Made by a program: the position numbers and the translations under genes
Shown: positions 1 to 9,648 of the stretch, one piece after another
Layout: each line of letters starts with the position of its first letter
Numbering within the stretch: position 1 is the first letter of the stretch
Assembly: GCA_947588895.1 (NCBI GenBank)
Contig: CANQBF010000007.1
Span: 1 to 41,621 of the forward strand
DNA length: 41,621 nt
Source: an uncultured Bacilli bacterium
GTDB taxonomy: Bacteria > Bacillota_I > Bacilli_A > RF39 > UBA660
Direction: 5' to 3'
The notes under the pieces: generated by a model
The model's database searches: none
Told to the model about the DNA's origin: nothing
The model's input: the letters and a program-made list of their open reading frames with translations, nothing else

Positions 1-362
1 CTCATACTTTCATTATATTCTTCACCAGCTTTAGTATATTGACTATATACTGCTGCTAAAAAATTTAAATTTCTTTTCTTACTCGCATAATAATTACTAT
101 TTAGTTCAATTATTATTATGTCATCATCTTTCGTCTTTAGTATTACATCTAATCTCTTGGCCCTTTCATTTTTATTTTTTACTTTTAATTCTAAATCCAA
201 ATATTCTTTAACTTCAACTTTTCTTTCTAAAATATCACTTAATAATTTATTCATGTATCTCGTATCATATCTATTTACTATTATACTTTTGAATATTTTA
301 TCGTATTTTAAATAATTATTTTTTATTTTAATTGCCTCCTTTCGTATTTTTGTATATTTCAT
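1..362 (-). CDS. Partial Rpn-family / PD-(D/E)XK nuclease (transposase-related) protein, N-terminal part, running off the left edge
   Basis: Reverse complement is open from the ATG at 362 to the window edge: MKYTKIRKEAIKIKNNYLKYDKIFKSIIVNRYDTRYMNKLLSDILERKVEVKEYLDLELKVKNKNERAKRLDVILKTKDDDIIIIELNSNYYASKKRNLNFLAAVYSQYTKAGEEYNESM. The pattern RLDV..(10)..IIIIELN..(n)..AAVYSQYTKAGEEY resembles Rpn/PDDEXK_2 proteins. AGGAGG at 335-340 (minus strand) suggests the real start may be downstream of 362. Confidence 0.55.
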   Translation of the reverse strand, partial: MKYTKIRKEAIKIKNNYLKYDKIFKSIIVNRYDTRYMNKLLSDILERKVEVKEYLDLELKVKNKNERAKRLDVILKTKDDDIIIIELNSNYYASKKRNLNFLAAVYSQYTKAGEEYNESM

Positions 363-562
363 ATATTTTACTACTTTAAATTTAAACCCCAAAATTATTT
401 TTTACGTTTATTTTTTTATTAATATTTTTCCTCCCTTCACTTATATATACGAATTTTTTGCCTGATTTCCTTTTTTTTACTTAAATTTTTTCAAAAAAAT
501 TACAATTTCTTTATTTTTTTATCATTTTCATATATAATTAATTAGTAAGAAAGAGGACAATT

Positions 563-2245
563 ATGAAGTTAAAAGGAAGTTATTTTTTTACTTTAAGAGA
601 AGATGCTAAAGATGAAGAAAGTATAAGTGGTAATTTATTAGTAAGAGCTGGCATGATTAAAAAAGTTGGTGCCGGTATTTATATGTATTTACCTTTAGGA
701 TTAAAAGTAATAGATAAAATAAAAAAGATTATTAAAGAAGAAATGGATAAAACGGGAGCTCAAGAATTATTAATGCCAAGTTTAATTCCAAGTGAAATAT
801 ATGATGTTGCTAATCGTAATGAATTATTAGGTCAAAGTATGTTTCATTTAAATGACCGTTTTCAAAAACCATATGTACTTGGACCAACTCATGAAGAGTT
901 ATTTACAATGGCTGCTAAATATATGATCAATAGTTATAAAGATTTACCTTTTACTTTATATCAACAAGCTGATAAATTTCGTGATGAGCCAAGACCACGT
1001 TATGGCTTAGTTAGAGTTAGAGAATTTACAATGAAAGATGCTTATTCTTTTGATAAAGATGAAGAAGGATTAGATAAGTCATATCATGTTATGAAAGATG
1101 CATATAATAAAATATTTGACAGAATGCATATTGATTATAAAATAGTAAAAGCTGATACTGGTGTTATGGGTGGTAGTTTATCTGAAGAATATCAAGCTGT
1201 AACAGATATTGGTGAAGATATATTAGTATTATGTGAACATTGTGATTATGCTTCTAATATTGAAGTGTCAAAAATGAATTATAGTGATGATTTAAGTGAA
1301 GAATTAAAATTAGAATTAGTTGAAACTAAAAATCAAGAATCTATTATTGATGTTGCTAATTACTTAAATATTGATAGCAAAAAAACAGTTAAAGCTTTAC
1401 TTATGAATGTTGATAATGAATTAGTAGTATTCTTTGTAAGAGGGGATAGAGAACTTAATTTAATTAAATGTAGTAAGTTGTTAAATGCTAAAGAAATAAC
1501 TTTTGCTAATGATGAATTAATAAGTACGAGTAATGCTGTTGCAGGATTTACTGGACCCATTAATTTAAATGCTAAAATAGTTATTGATGAAGAAATATTA
1601 CATATGAAGAATTTTGTAGTAGGAGCTAATAAAAAAGATTATCACTATATAAATTGTAATGTTAAAGATTTTAAATATGATTTAGTTGGAGATATTATAA
1701 ATGTTAAAGAAGGAGATTTATGTCCAGTATGTAATAATCATTTATATTTTAAAAAAGGAATAGAAATAGGTAATATCTTTAAACTTGGTACTAAGTATTC
1801 TAAAGCTTTTAATTTAACTTATTTAGATGAAGAAAATAATAGTAAAGATGTATTAATGGGTTGTTATGGTATGGGAGCTGGTAGAATACTTGCTAGTATT
1901 ATTGAACAAAATAATGATGAATATGGTATTATTTTTCCTAAAGAAGTAGCACCATATCAAGTATGTATTGTTTTAATAGATAATAAAGATAAATTACAAG
2001 AAAGTATTAGTGAATCTATATATAATAAATTACAAGATAAAGGTATAGAAGTATTACTTGATAATCGAGATGAAAGACCAGGAATTAAATTTAAAGATAT
2101 GGATTTAATAGGTATTCCACTTAGAATAACTATTGGTAAAAAAGTAAATGATAATTTAGTAGAAGTTAAAGAAAGAAATAATAAAGATAATAAAGAAATT
2201 AATATTAACGAAATAGAAGAATATGTTATTAATTATTTAAAATAA
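563..2245 (+). CDS. proS: Prolyl-tRNA synthetase
   Basis: Class II aaRS motifs: GMIKKVGAGIYMYLPLG, QELLMPSL, GPTHEELFT, FRDEPRPRYGLVRVREFTMKDAYSFD, MGCYGMGAGR; SD aagaaagagg upstream. Confidence 0.97.
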   Translation: MKLKGSYFFTLREDAKDEESISGNLLVRAGMIKKVGAGIYMYLPLGLKVIDKIKKIIKEEMDKTGAQELLMPSLIPSEIYDVANRNELLGQSMFHLNDRFQKPYVLGPTHEELFTMAAKYMINSYKDLPFTLYQQADKFRDEPRPRYGLVRVREFTMKDAYSFDKDEEGLDKSYHVMKDAYNKIFDRMHIDYKIVKADTGVMGGSLSEEYQAVTDIGEDILVLCEHCDYASNIEVSKMNYSDDLSEELKLELVETKNQESIIDVANYLNIDSKKTVKALLMNVDNELVVFFVRGDRELNLIKCSKLLNAKEITFANDELISTSNAVAGFTGPINLNAKIVIDEEILHMKNFVVGANKKDYHYINCNVKDFKYDLVGDIINVKEGDLCPVCNNHLYFKKGIEIGNIFKLGTKYSKAFNLTYLDEENNSKDVLMGCYGMGAGRILASIIEQNNDEYGIIFPKEVAPYQVCIVLIDNKDKLQESISESIYNKLQDKGIEVLLDNRDERPGIKFKDMDLIGIPLRITIGKKVNDNLVEVKERNNKDNKEININEIEEYVINYLK

Positions 2246-2360
2246 TATATTCTTTTTTTTATTCTTTTTTTTATATTGCATTTTCAAATAAATTGGTATA
2301 CAATATAGTCAAAATTTTAATTTTGGGGTTTTTATGTGCATTAATTTTATGATATCTAAC

Positions 2361-2389
2361 TTGATAAAGTAAAGACAATGTGTTAAAAT
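2361..2389 (+). promoter_or_regulatory. Predicted sigma-A promoter for the secretion locus
   Basis: TTGATA (2361-2366) - 17 bp - TAAAAT (2384-2389). A second candidate, TTGCAT (2275) - 17 bp - TACAAT (2298), lies upstream. Confidence 0.5.
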
Positions 2390-2405
2390 TTTTAATAGAG
2401 AGTAG

Positions 2406-3113
2406 GTGTTCTTTTATATGAAGAAATTTTTTACAGCCTTGCTTGTTTTATTTTCATGTGTGATGGTAGTAAATGCTGATGAGACTTGTTCTTATCAGGA
2501 AGAATTAGAATTAAGGGAGAAAGCTAGTAATATAAGAGCTAGTTATGAGGTTAGTGAAGAGGTTGTTCCAGAAGTATCTGATTATGATATTTTTGTTATT
2601 AATGTATCACTTACCAATATAACTGATGATTTTTATGTAGTAGCTACAAATGACTTTAATGATGATAGTAGAGTACTTACCAAAACAGAAAGTGGTATTA
2701 GTTCATTTGAATGGTTGAATACTGGTGTTGTTACTAACCATGTATTTCAAGTAAAAGCATCAACTAAAACGAATTGTTCAGGAATAACTTTAAAAACATT
2801 TACTATGAAAACGCCAAGATATAATGAATATTATTGGGAATGTGCTAATGAATTTCCTGATTATGAATTATGTCAGCAATTTGTTATGTATGATAAAATA
2901 GAAAGAAATGAATTTAAAAAAAGAGTAGAAAATTATAGAACACAACAAAAAGAAAAAGAAGAAAAAGAAAAAAATAAATCTTTTTTTGAAAAATTAATTG
3001 ATTTTTTAGGAAAGAATATATGGATAATTTTAGGAGTAATAATTGTCGTAGCTGTTGGGGGTTATACATTCTATTACTTTAAAACAAAGAAACAGAGGGA
3101 ATTAGGATTATGA
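2406..3113 (+). CDS. Secreted/membrane protein with signal peptide and C-terminal TM, first gene of the locus (likely start ATG 2418)
   Basis: N-terminal signal peptide (KKFFTALLVLFSCVMVVNA), ectodomain with Cys pairs, C-terminal TM IWIILGVIIVVAVGGYTFYYF then KTKK; stop overlaps the next start (ATGA). Confidence 0.75.
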   Translation: MFFYMKKFFTALLVLFSCVMVVNADETCSYQEELELREKASNIRASYEVSEEVVPEVSDYDIFVINVSLTNITDDFYVVATNDFNDDSRVLTKTESGISSFEWLNTGVVTNHVFQVKASTKTNCSGITLKTFTMKTPRYNEYYWECANEFPDYELCQQFVMYDKIERNEFKKRVENYRTQQKEKEEKEKNKSFFEKLIDFLGKNIWIILGVIIVVAVGGYTFYYFKTKKQRELGL

Positions 3114-6100
3114 GAAAAAAAATAAAAATATTAATTATTATAGCATTAGCATTTATTTTAAATACTAATGTTGTAGAGGCAGAGGTTTTAACAGTAAATG
3201 GTAGTCATAGCAATGAAGGAGAATTAGGTACAAATCACTATACTACAAATATTAACGGAAAAAGTGTCGATTTATATTGTAAAGATCCAGGATTGGAGTT
3301 ACCTATTAATGAACCTGCAGTATATGAAGTAACGCCGATATCACCAAATACCAAAGCTGGAGCTGGACTTATTGCTTTAATGGAAAAAAGCAAGAAGGAT
3401 AATTATACATTTGAACAAATTAACATAGCAATAAGATTTTATGAATATGTAATGGGTCAAGTTAACGTTTTATTAACAAGAAGTCAAGTGGAAAAACAAT
3501 ATGAAGATGAGTTTGGACCTATATATTTGGTTTTAAAAAATTTAGAAACAGCAGAACATTATGTAAATAGATGGAAAAATAGAGATGATTTTGGCACCAA
3601 AGTTAATTCTTTAACGGTAATTACTTTTGATAGCTATAGAAATGCATTTTTAAACGAAATTAAAAATAAAGGATATAATGGTAGAACTGACTGGTCTTCA
3701 TCAAATATTGGTGGAAATGAAGAAAAAGTTTATGAATTAGTAAAAGCAGGAATTGATGCAGCTTATGATTTTGCAAATGGTGATTCATCATCAAGTACCA
3801 ATACAAGTTTTGAATTATCACATAAAAGTGAGCCAGAGGATAATTCAAAAGAAGGAGAGTATTATAAAAAGACAATAACTTATTCATTTAAGTATGAAGG
3901 TTTTGAATATGATTTTGACAATCCTGATGACGAAGACAATGATTCAATTTTGTTTACTTTTAAATGTGATGAATGTGATAGTAATGCTGATGTTGATTAT
4001 ACGATTACAATCAACAATGATGAAAGTATGAAAATAACAAAAGGAGATAACACAAAAGATATAGAATTATTTGGTAATGATGCTTATATAAGAACTAATG
4101 AAACTGATACCCTAACAATGATTATTGAATTCACAGTTAAAAAAGGAAGCGATTATAACTGCGATGATAAATTAAAATATACATTAGATTTTAGGTATAC
4201 AGGTGAACCTGCAAGTGATTATGCTTTATATATGCCAACATGTGAAAAAGCTGATGGAAGTATTATGTCTACTTGTATACAACAAGAATTAGTTGGTGAT
4301 GCATGGCAAGAAGAAGTAATAGAACCTGAATTTGGAGGTTCAATCGGTGGTGGTAATACAAGTTCTGGCGAAGATAATGATGATGATAAGTATAAAGGTA
4401 AATTTACCCAAGAAGATGAAATATCAATGTGTGATGGCGATTGTGATGAATTAGCACAAAAATGTGAATTGCCTGATGGTACTATTGATACATCAAAAGA
4501 AGAATGTAAAGATTATGAAGAAAAATGTAAGAAAAAATGTACAGTACATGTATCTGATGCAACTTGTTCACCAAGTCCAACCGAAATGAAAATATATGAA
4601 GGAGCGGAAGCAGAAACACCATGTGAAGATGCAAAAATTAATGTTTATAAATGTGTAATAGATGGTAAAGATATAAATGAAAAAGAATATAATCAAGTAA
4701 AAACTGCCGCTGATGACTGGTATTCTAGTAAATATAGCAGTAATATTCAATTTTTAGAAAATACTGCCGCTGATGATAATAATCCTTTTTGTAAGGTGGC
4801 ATGTATTGAAAATTACAATATAGAACTTCCACCAGAAAAAGAAGTAACATCTGGACGTTATTTTCAATTAGAAACTAGAGTAGCCGGTAAAAAGGCTTGT
4901 TATACATCCGAAATCAACAAAGGAAACTATAGAGATCCAGAGGAAGTTTGGTATTTAGATTCTGAAACGCAAAAAAAAGAAAAAGAATCATTTGAGTATA
5001 AGTTTGAGACTGCAAGAGAAACTATGATGGCTGCTAGAACAACATATTCTTTATTAAATGATGCATTTAAAGCAGATACTAAAATTGCAGAAAATGTAGA
5101 AACAGGAAAACATGTACATGCTGTTACTGCCGCTGATGGTTGTTATTACGATGAGACATATCCTTGCAATTGCGTTGCGGAAAATAATTGTTCGACATGT
5201 ACTAAAACTGTATATATTCATAAAACCCCAATACCAATCGAATATTATAAATATGATTTAACTTCAGAATATACGGAATATAATTATCTTTATCATGATG
5301 ATATTAATGTTGATTCTTATTTACCAGCGAGAGAATTTATAGCTAAATTTAATACAGGTTTTTATATAGCAGATGAAAATGGTAATGGCAAATATAGTAA
5401 ATTTACTCCAGCAGCGGATGATTATGGTCAAAAAGAATTTGCTGAAGTTAATTGTGAAAATTATGACGCTGCTACTGGAAAAGTAAAATGCAAAGTATCT
5501 TTTTATGGTACAGCTGAAATCGTATTAGATGCAAATAGTCATTATTGGGATAAAAAACCAGTTACTGATCTTTCAACTAAATTTGTGAATGTTTTAAAAG
5601 CAGCTATTAAAGATGATTTTAAATTTAATTATCCGCAACAAAATTATTTAAAGTATTATCCTGACAATTTCAAACCAAAATCAGCGGTAGAAAATATTGC
5701 TGATGCACAAAGAAATTTAAATGAATTTATTAATAGTAAATATGAAGAAATGAATAGATATGTTAAACAAATTAATCAATGTTCTCATTGGTCAATGGGA
5801 AATTATAATTTTGATCCACAAATAAAATTTGATTATGAGGAATCTTATATTAATAACGATGTTGTAAGAAAGCAATTAGAAGCTAAAGGCAATTCAGTTA
5901 ATCCAGAGATAGGAGATTTAGAATTATGTGGGGCATTGTTAACTCAATCTAATCAAGATGGTGAATTACCAAAATGTGATAAAAAATTAAGTGGAGAAGA
6001 AGTATCAAAAGACAGGAAGACACTTATTTGTAGATCTGGAACAGATTGTACGAAAATTGAAACTTATGTTATTCCAAATTCTGTAGCTGCATCACAAGTT

Positions 6101-7231
6101 GCAACTGTAGAAAGAGAATATGAAACACCTACACAATATGCGGTTTTATTTCCAACAGGAAATGTTGTTGTATCTCCAAATAAATTAGGTGATATTGATA
6201 AGGCAAATGAATTAGAACACGCTTGGCCAGTAGATTGGACAGGTTCTGGTGTTGTAAGAACTTATCGTTTATATGTACAAGATTTAGGTGAATTTTATAA
6301 CACTAGTGATGCAAGTGGTAAAAATAAATTAGGTAGAACTTGGGATTCAGGTCCTAGTGGTGAACCAAAAGAAACAAGTATAGTTGGAAAAGTTGCTGAA
6401 AATCCGGATATATGTGAAGCTCCAATTGGAACAGACAAAGATCATCGTTGGGATATAGTTCCAGGTACAAGTGAATATATCTGTGGATATAAAATAAATT
6501 GTCCTAATTGCCCATCTGAATGTGTACCAAATGAAGAGGGAGGAGAATGTCGTCGTGATACTGATGATTGTCCATCTGGAGATTGTCCTTCACCATGCGA
6601 AGGTATATGCATTATGAATGGCGATTTACAATTAGAATCAAGACCTATTTCAGAAAATAAAATTAATACATCTAATAGAACAATGGGTCCTAACTGGCGT
6701 TGGGATACAAATATTGATTCTGCTATAGAATTAAAAGCTTATCAAGCTACTAAAGAAATTGAAGAAGCTGGAGAAGATATATTTAATGTTGCATTTGATG
6801 CAAGTTATGAAGGATCAACTACACTTCAAGATACTGGACAAATGTTAGTTCATTTAGATAGAAAAACTATCAATGAAATAAAAGAGTATAATAAATCAAA
6901 TTTATTTACAGATGATTCGCTAAAATGCTATGATTATACTAATGATAGTAATGGTGAAATTTATAAAGGCATTTTCTGCTATAGTACATTTATTGATAAA
7001 TATATAAATAAAACTACTAGTAGTGGTAAAAAAATTATAACTGTATCAGGAACTAGACCACTTGATGAAGGCGAGCGGAAAAATTCTCAAGGTTCTGGTT
7101 ATTGGACAACATGGGATAAAGTAGTATCTAATTCTCCAAAATGGGAAGAAAGTACTACAGAAATCAATTTAATAATTGATCCTACAAATTTGGATTTTAA
7201 AACAATCAAAATTGGACCGGCATATAAATAG
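3110..7231 (+). CDS. Giant (1373 aa) secreted cysteine-rich surface protein, candidate thioester-domain-like adhesin
   Basis: Signal peptide KKIKILIIIALAFILNTNVVEA; N-terminal LYCKDPG ... FEQINIAIRFYEYV resembles the Cys and Gln segments of thioester domains; several Cys-rich stretches; no C-terminal TM or LPXTG seen. Confidence 0.75.
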   Translation: MRKKIKILIIIALAFILNTNVVEAEVLTVNGSHSNEGELGTNHYTTNINGKSVDLYCKDPGLELPINEPAVYEVTPISPNTKAGAGLIALMEKSKKDNYTFEQINIAIRFYEYVMGQVNVLLTRSQVEKQYEDEFGPIYLVLKNLETAEHYVNRWKNRDDFGTKVNSLTVITFDSYRNAFLNEIKNKGYNGRTDWSSSNIGGNEEKVYELVKAGIDAAYDFANGDSSSSTNTSFELSHKSEPEDNSKEGEYYKKTITYSFKYEGFEYDFDNPDDEDNDSILFTFKCDECDSNADVDYTITINNDESMKITKGDNTKDIELFGNDAYIRTNETDTLTMIIEFTVKKGSDYNCDDKLKYTLDFRYTGEPASDYALYMPTCEKADGSIMSTCIQQELVGDAWQEEVIEPEFGGSIGGGNTSSGEDNDDDKYKGKFTQEDEISMCDGDCDELAQKCELPDGTIDTSKEECKDYEEKCKKKCTVHVSDATCSPSPTEMKIYEGAEAETPCEDAKINVYKCVIDGKDINEKEYNQVKTAADDWYSSKYSSNIQFLENTAADDNNPFCKVACIENYNIELPPEKEVTSGRYFQLETRVAGKKACYTSEINKGNYRDPEEVWYLDSETQKKEKESFEYKFETARETMMAARTTYSLLNDAFKADTKIAENVETGKHVHAVTAADGCYYDETYPCNCVAENNCSTCTKTVYIHKTPIPIEYYKYDLTSEYTEYNYLYHDDINVDSYLPAREFIAKFNTGFYIADENGNGKYSKFTPAADDYGQKEFAEVNCENYDAATGKVKCKVSFYGTAEIVLDANSHYWDKKPVTDLSTKFVNVLKAAIKDDFKFNYPQQNYLKYYPDNFKPKSAVENIADAQRNLNEFINSKYEEMNRYVKQINQCSHWSMGNYNFDPQIKFDYEESYINNDVVRKQLEAKGNSVNPEIGDLELCGALLTQSNQDGELPKCDKKLSGEEVSKDRKTLICRSGTDCTKIETYVIPNSVAASQVATVEREYETPTQYAVLFPTGNVVVSPNKLGDIDKANELEHAWPVDWTGSGVVRTYRLYVQDLGEFYNTSDASGKNKLGRTWDSGPSGEPKETSIVGKVAENPDICEAPIGTDKDHRWDIVPGTSEYICGYKINCPNCPSECVPNEEGGECRRDTDDCPSGDCPSPCEGICIMNGDLQLESRPISENKINTSNRTMGPNWRWDTNIDSAIELKAYQATKEIEEAGEDIFNVAFDASYEGSTTLQDTGQMLVHLDRKTINEIKEYNKSNLFTDDSLKCYDYTNDSNGEIYKGIFCYSTFIDKYINKTTSSGKKIITVSGTRPLDEGERKNSQGSGYWTTWDKVVSNSPKWEESTTEINLIIDPTNLDFKTIKIGPAYK

Positions 7232-7247
7232 AAGGAGGAAAAAATAA

Positions 7248-7655
7248 ATGAAAGAATCATATTGGGGTTATTTCTTAGTATTATTTGGTGTATTTGTTGT
7301 AGTTATTCTCCTTCTAATTAGAAATATAACTTCTAATAATACAGAGGACTACTTTAATGAAAAAGAAATAGCGGAACAAGCTATGGTTGATGCAGTAGAT
7401 TATGGATATTTCCGCTATTTCGGAGAAGTCCGAATCAATAAAGAAAAATTTGAAGAAAGTTTTATAAGAAGATTTGCTGATGCAGTTACTGGTTCTACAG
7501 ATTATGATATTAAATTTGTATCAATCTATGAAGCACCACCAAAGGTTAGTGTGGAAATTACTAGCAAAACCCAAAGTTATGTTGTTGGTACTGATAGTGA
7601 AGCTTTTGATATTGTAACAAGAATTAATGAAATATTAGAACAAAAAAGTAATTAA
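7248..7655 (+). CDS. Small single-TM protein of the locus, conserved hypothetical
   Basis: SD aaggaggaaaa; N-terminal TM YFLVLFGVFVVVILLLI followed by a soluble domain. Confidence 0.7.
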   Translation: MKESYWGYFLVLFGVFVVVILLLIRNITSNNTEDYFNEKEIAEQAMVDAVDYGYFRYFGEVRINKEKFEESFIRRFADAVTGSTDYDIKFVSIYEAPPKVSVEITSKTQSYVVGTDSEAFDIVTRINEILEQKSN

Positions 7656-7672
7656 ATAAAGGAGGATAAAAA

Positions 7673-8476
7673 ATGGGAAACATAGGTGAGACTTTTAAAA
7701 GATTTTTAAGCAATAAAAATACTGTAACTATATTAATAGTTATTGCAGGTATTTTAGTTTTATGGTTCTTTTATAATAACCGAGTAAATAGTGCCATAAC
7801 TACTGTTAAAATACCTTATGCAGTTGTTAGAATAAATTCAGGATATAAAATTGAAACTGATAATGTAAGTACTAAAGAAATAACAAGTAGTACTTTAAAA
7901 GATACTGATATAGTTACTAATATGTCAGAATTAACTGATAAATATATTTGTGTTGGAAATGCTGTTCCACAAAATGGTTTTTTCTATAAATCACAATTAT
8001 GTAATAAAGAACAAATACAAAATAGATTAACTGATAGTTTACAAGAAGGCTGGACTTTATATTCACTAGATGTTAACATGAAGACTACATATGCTAATAC
8101 TATTTTACCTGATTCATATATTGATTTATATTTATCAGCCGTTGATGGTGATGAAATCTTATATGGTGCTTTAATTAAAAGTATTCCCGTATTAGATGTA
8201 AGAGATAGTAATGGTAGAAGTGTTTTCTGGGATTCATCCGCAGGTAATTCATCTCAATTAATATTTGCAGTACCTGATGAATTACATCGATTACTTACTA
8301 CAGCAACAGATTTAATTAACACTAATTCAATTAAATTAATACCAATTATAAGAGGTACTGATTATTGTAAAGAAGATTGTGAAGCAGAAATTGCAAGTAA
8401 TGAACTAGAAACATTTATTTTAAGAAAATTAAGAACATTAGATCAAACAGCTACAACAACAACTATTACAAATTAA
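7673..8476 (+). CDS. CpaB/SAF-domain-like pilus assembly protein
   Basis: N-terminal TM then VKIPYAVVRINSGYKIETDNVSTKEI...., typical of CpaB/RcpC SAF layout; directly upstream of a CpaF-like ATPase. Confidence 0.6.
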   Translation: MGNIGETFKRFLSNKNTVTILIVIAGILVLWFFYNNRVNSAITTVKIPYAVVRINSGYKIETDNVSTKEITSSTLKDTDIVTNMSELTDKYICVGNAVPQNGFFYKSQLCNKEQIQNRLTDSLQEGWTLYSLDVNMKTTYANTILPDSYIDLYLSAVDGDEILYGALIKSIPVLDVRDSNGRSVFWDSSAGNSSQLIFAVPDELHRLLTTATDLINTNSIKLIPIIRGTDYCKEDCEAEIASNELETFILRKLRTLDQTATTTTITN

Positions 8477-8497
8477 TTTAAAAGGGAGTGATACATA

Positions 8498-9604
8498 GTG
8501 AATGATGCTATATTTTCACAAATCGATTTTGGACCTATTAAAGAGTTTTTAGATGATGATAATATTACCGATATTTCATATGGTAATCAAGGTCAAATAC
8601 ATCTAAAAACTCTTGATAAAGGTGTATATCGAATTGAAAGACCAGATATTAATAATGCATTATTAGAAAAATTAGCATTTCAATGTTCAAATGTTATGGG
8701 TAAAACTTTTAATATGGCATCACCATTTTTGGATGCTGAATCAGCTGAATTACGTTTAAACTTTATTCATGATTCAATAGCTACAAATGGTATAGCATGT
8801 GTTATAAGAAAAACACCAGCTAAGATACGTTTGAATAGAGAAAAATTATTAAATGAACAATATGTTAGCGAGAATATTTTAAACTTTTTACTTACATGTG
8901 TTGAAGGACATTGCAACATTATGGTAAGTGGAGAAACTGGTTCAGGTAAAACTGAGTTAGTAAAATATTTAGCTAGTCATACAAAAGAAAATGAAAAAAT
9001 TATAACAATTGAAGATACACTTGAACTTCACTTAGATAAAATATTTCCACATCGTGATATTGTTGCCATGAAAACTAATAATATTGCATCATATTCAGAT
9101 GTTTTAGTAGCGTGCATGAGACAAAATCCTCGTTGGATTTTACTATCCGAAGTTCGTAGTGCTGAAGCAGTTACAGCAGTTCGTAACTCAGTATCATCAG
9201 GACATAATATTATTTCAACTATCCACTCTGATAGAGCATTAAATGTGCCAATGCGTATGTATTCATTGCTTGAATCAGGACAAGATGTTGATCAATTCTT
9301 AAAATCAATCCATCGTTATGTTCAACTTGCAGTCCATATAAAAGGTTATATGAGTGCAGAACTAGGAAGATTTCAAAGAGAAATAGTTGAAGTAGTTGAG
9401 TTCTTTGTTGATGAAAAGAATGAAGCAGGATCAAATGTTATATATAAGAAAAATTTAGATGGAAAAATACAATATGCTAATCCAACTAAATATTTAAAAG
9501 AATATTTAGGAAGTCAAGGTGTTGTACTTCCAGATAATTTATTTGTTCAAGAGAGTAGTGTTGAAACAGCTAATTCTACTGGACAAGTAGTAGAAGAATT
9601 ATAG
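8498..9604 (+). CDS. CpaF/TadA-like secretion ATPase (T2SS/T4P GspE superfamily)
   Basis: Walker A GETGSGKT, Asp box IEDTLELHL, Walker B-like WILLSEVRSAEA, His box GHNIISTIHSD; GTG start with SD aaaaggga. Confidence 0.93.
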   Translation: MNDAIFSQIDFGPIKEFLDDDNITDISYGNQGQIHLKTLDKGVYRIERPDINNALLEKLAFQCSNVMGKTFNMASPFLDAESAELRLNFIHDSIATNGIACVIRKTPAKIRLNREKLLNEQYVSENILNFLLTCVEGHCNIMVSGETGSGKTELVKYLASHTKENEKIITIEDTLELHLDKIFPHRDIVAMKTNNIASYSDVLVACMRQNPRWILLSEVRSAEAVTAVRNSVSSGHNIISTIHSDRALNVPMRMYSLLESGQDVDQFLKSIHRYVQLAVHIKGYMSAELGRFQREIVEVVEFFVDEKNEAGSNVIYKKNLDGKIQYANPTKYLKEYLGSQGVVLPDNLFVQESSVETANSTGQVVEEL

Positions 9605-9648
9605 AAAGAGGGTGCATTATTATAAAAACATTTCCAGAATTATTAGTC

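Noticed and set aside
118-315. 65-aa plus-strand ORF
   Set aside because: Antisense to the Rpn-like reading frame, hydrophobic low-complexity translation, no SD.
1360-1560. 66-aa minus-strand ORF inside proS
   Set aside because: Antisense of a certain housekeeping gene; composition artefact.
3660-4750. Minus-strand ORFs 3660-3887 and 4568-4750
   Set aside because: Antisense of the giant surface protein; Leu/His/Phe-rich translations typical of reverse frames in AT-rich genes.
9219-9434. 71-aa minus-strand ORF in cpaF-like gene
   Set aside because: Antisense of a conserved ATPase domain; no SD.
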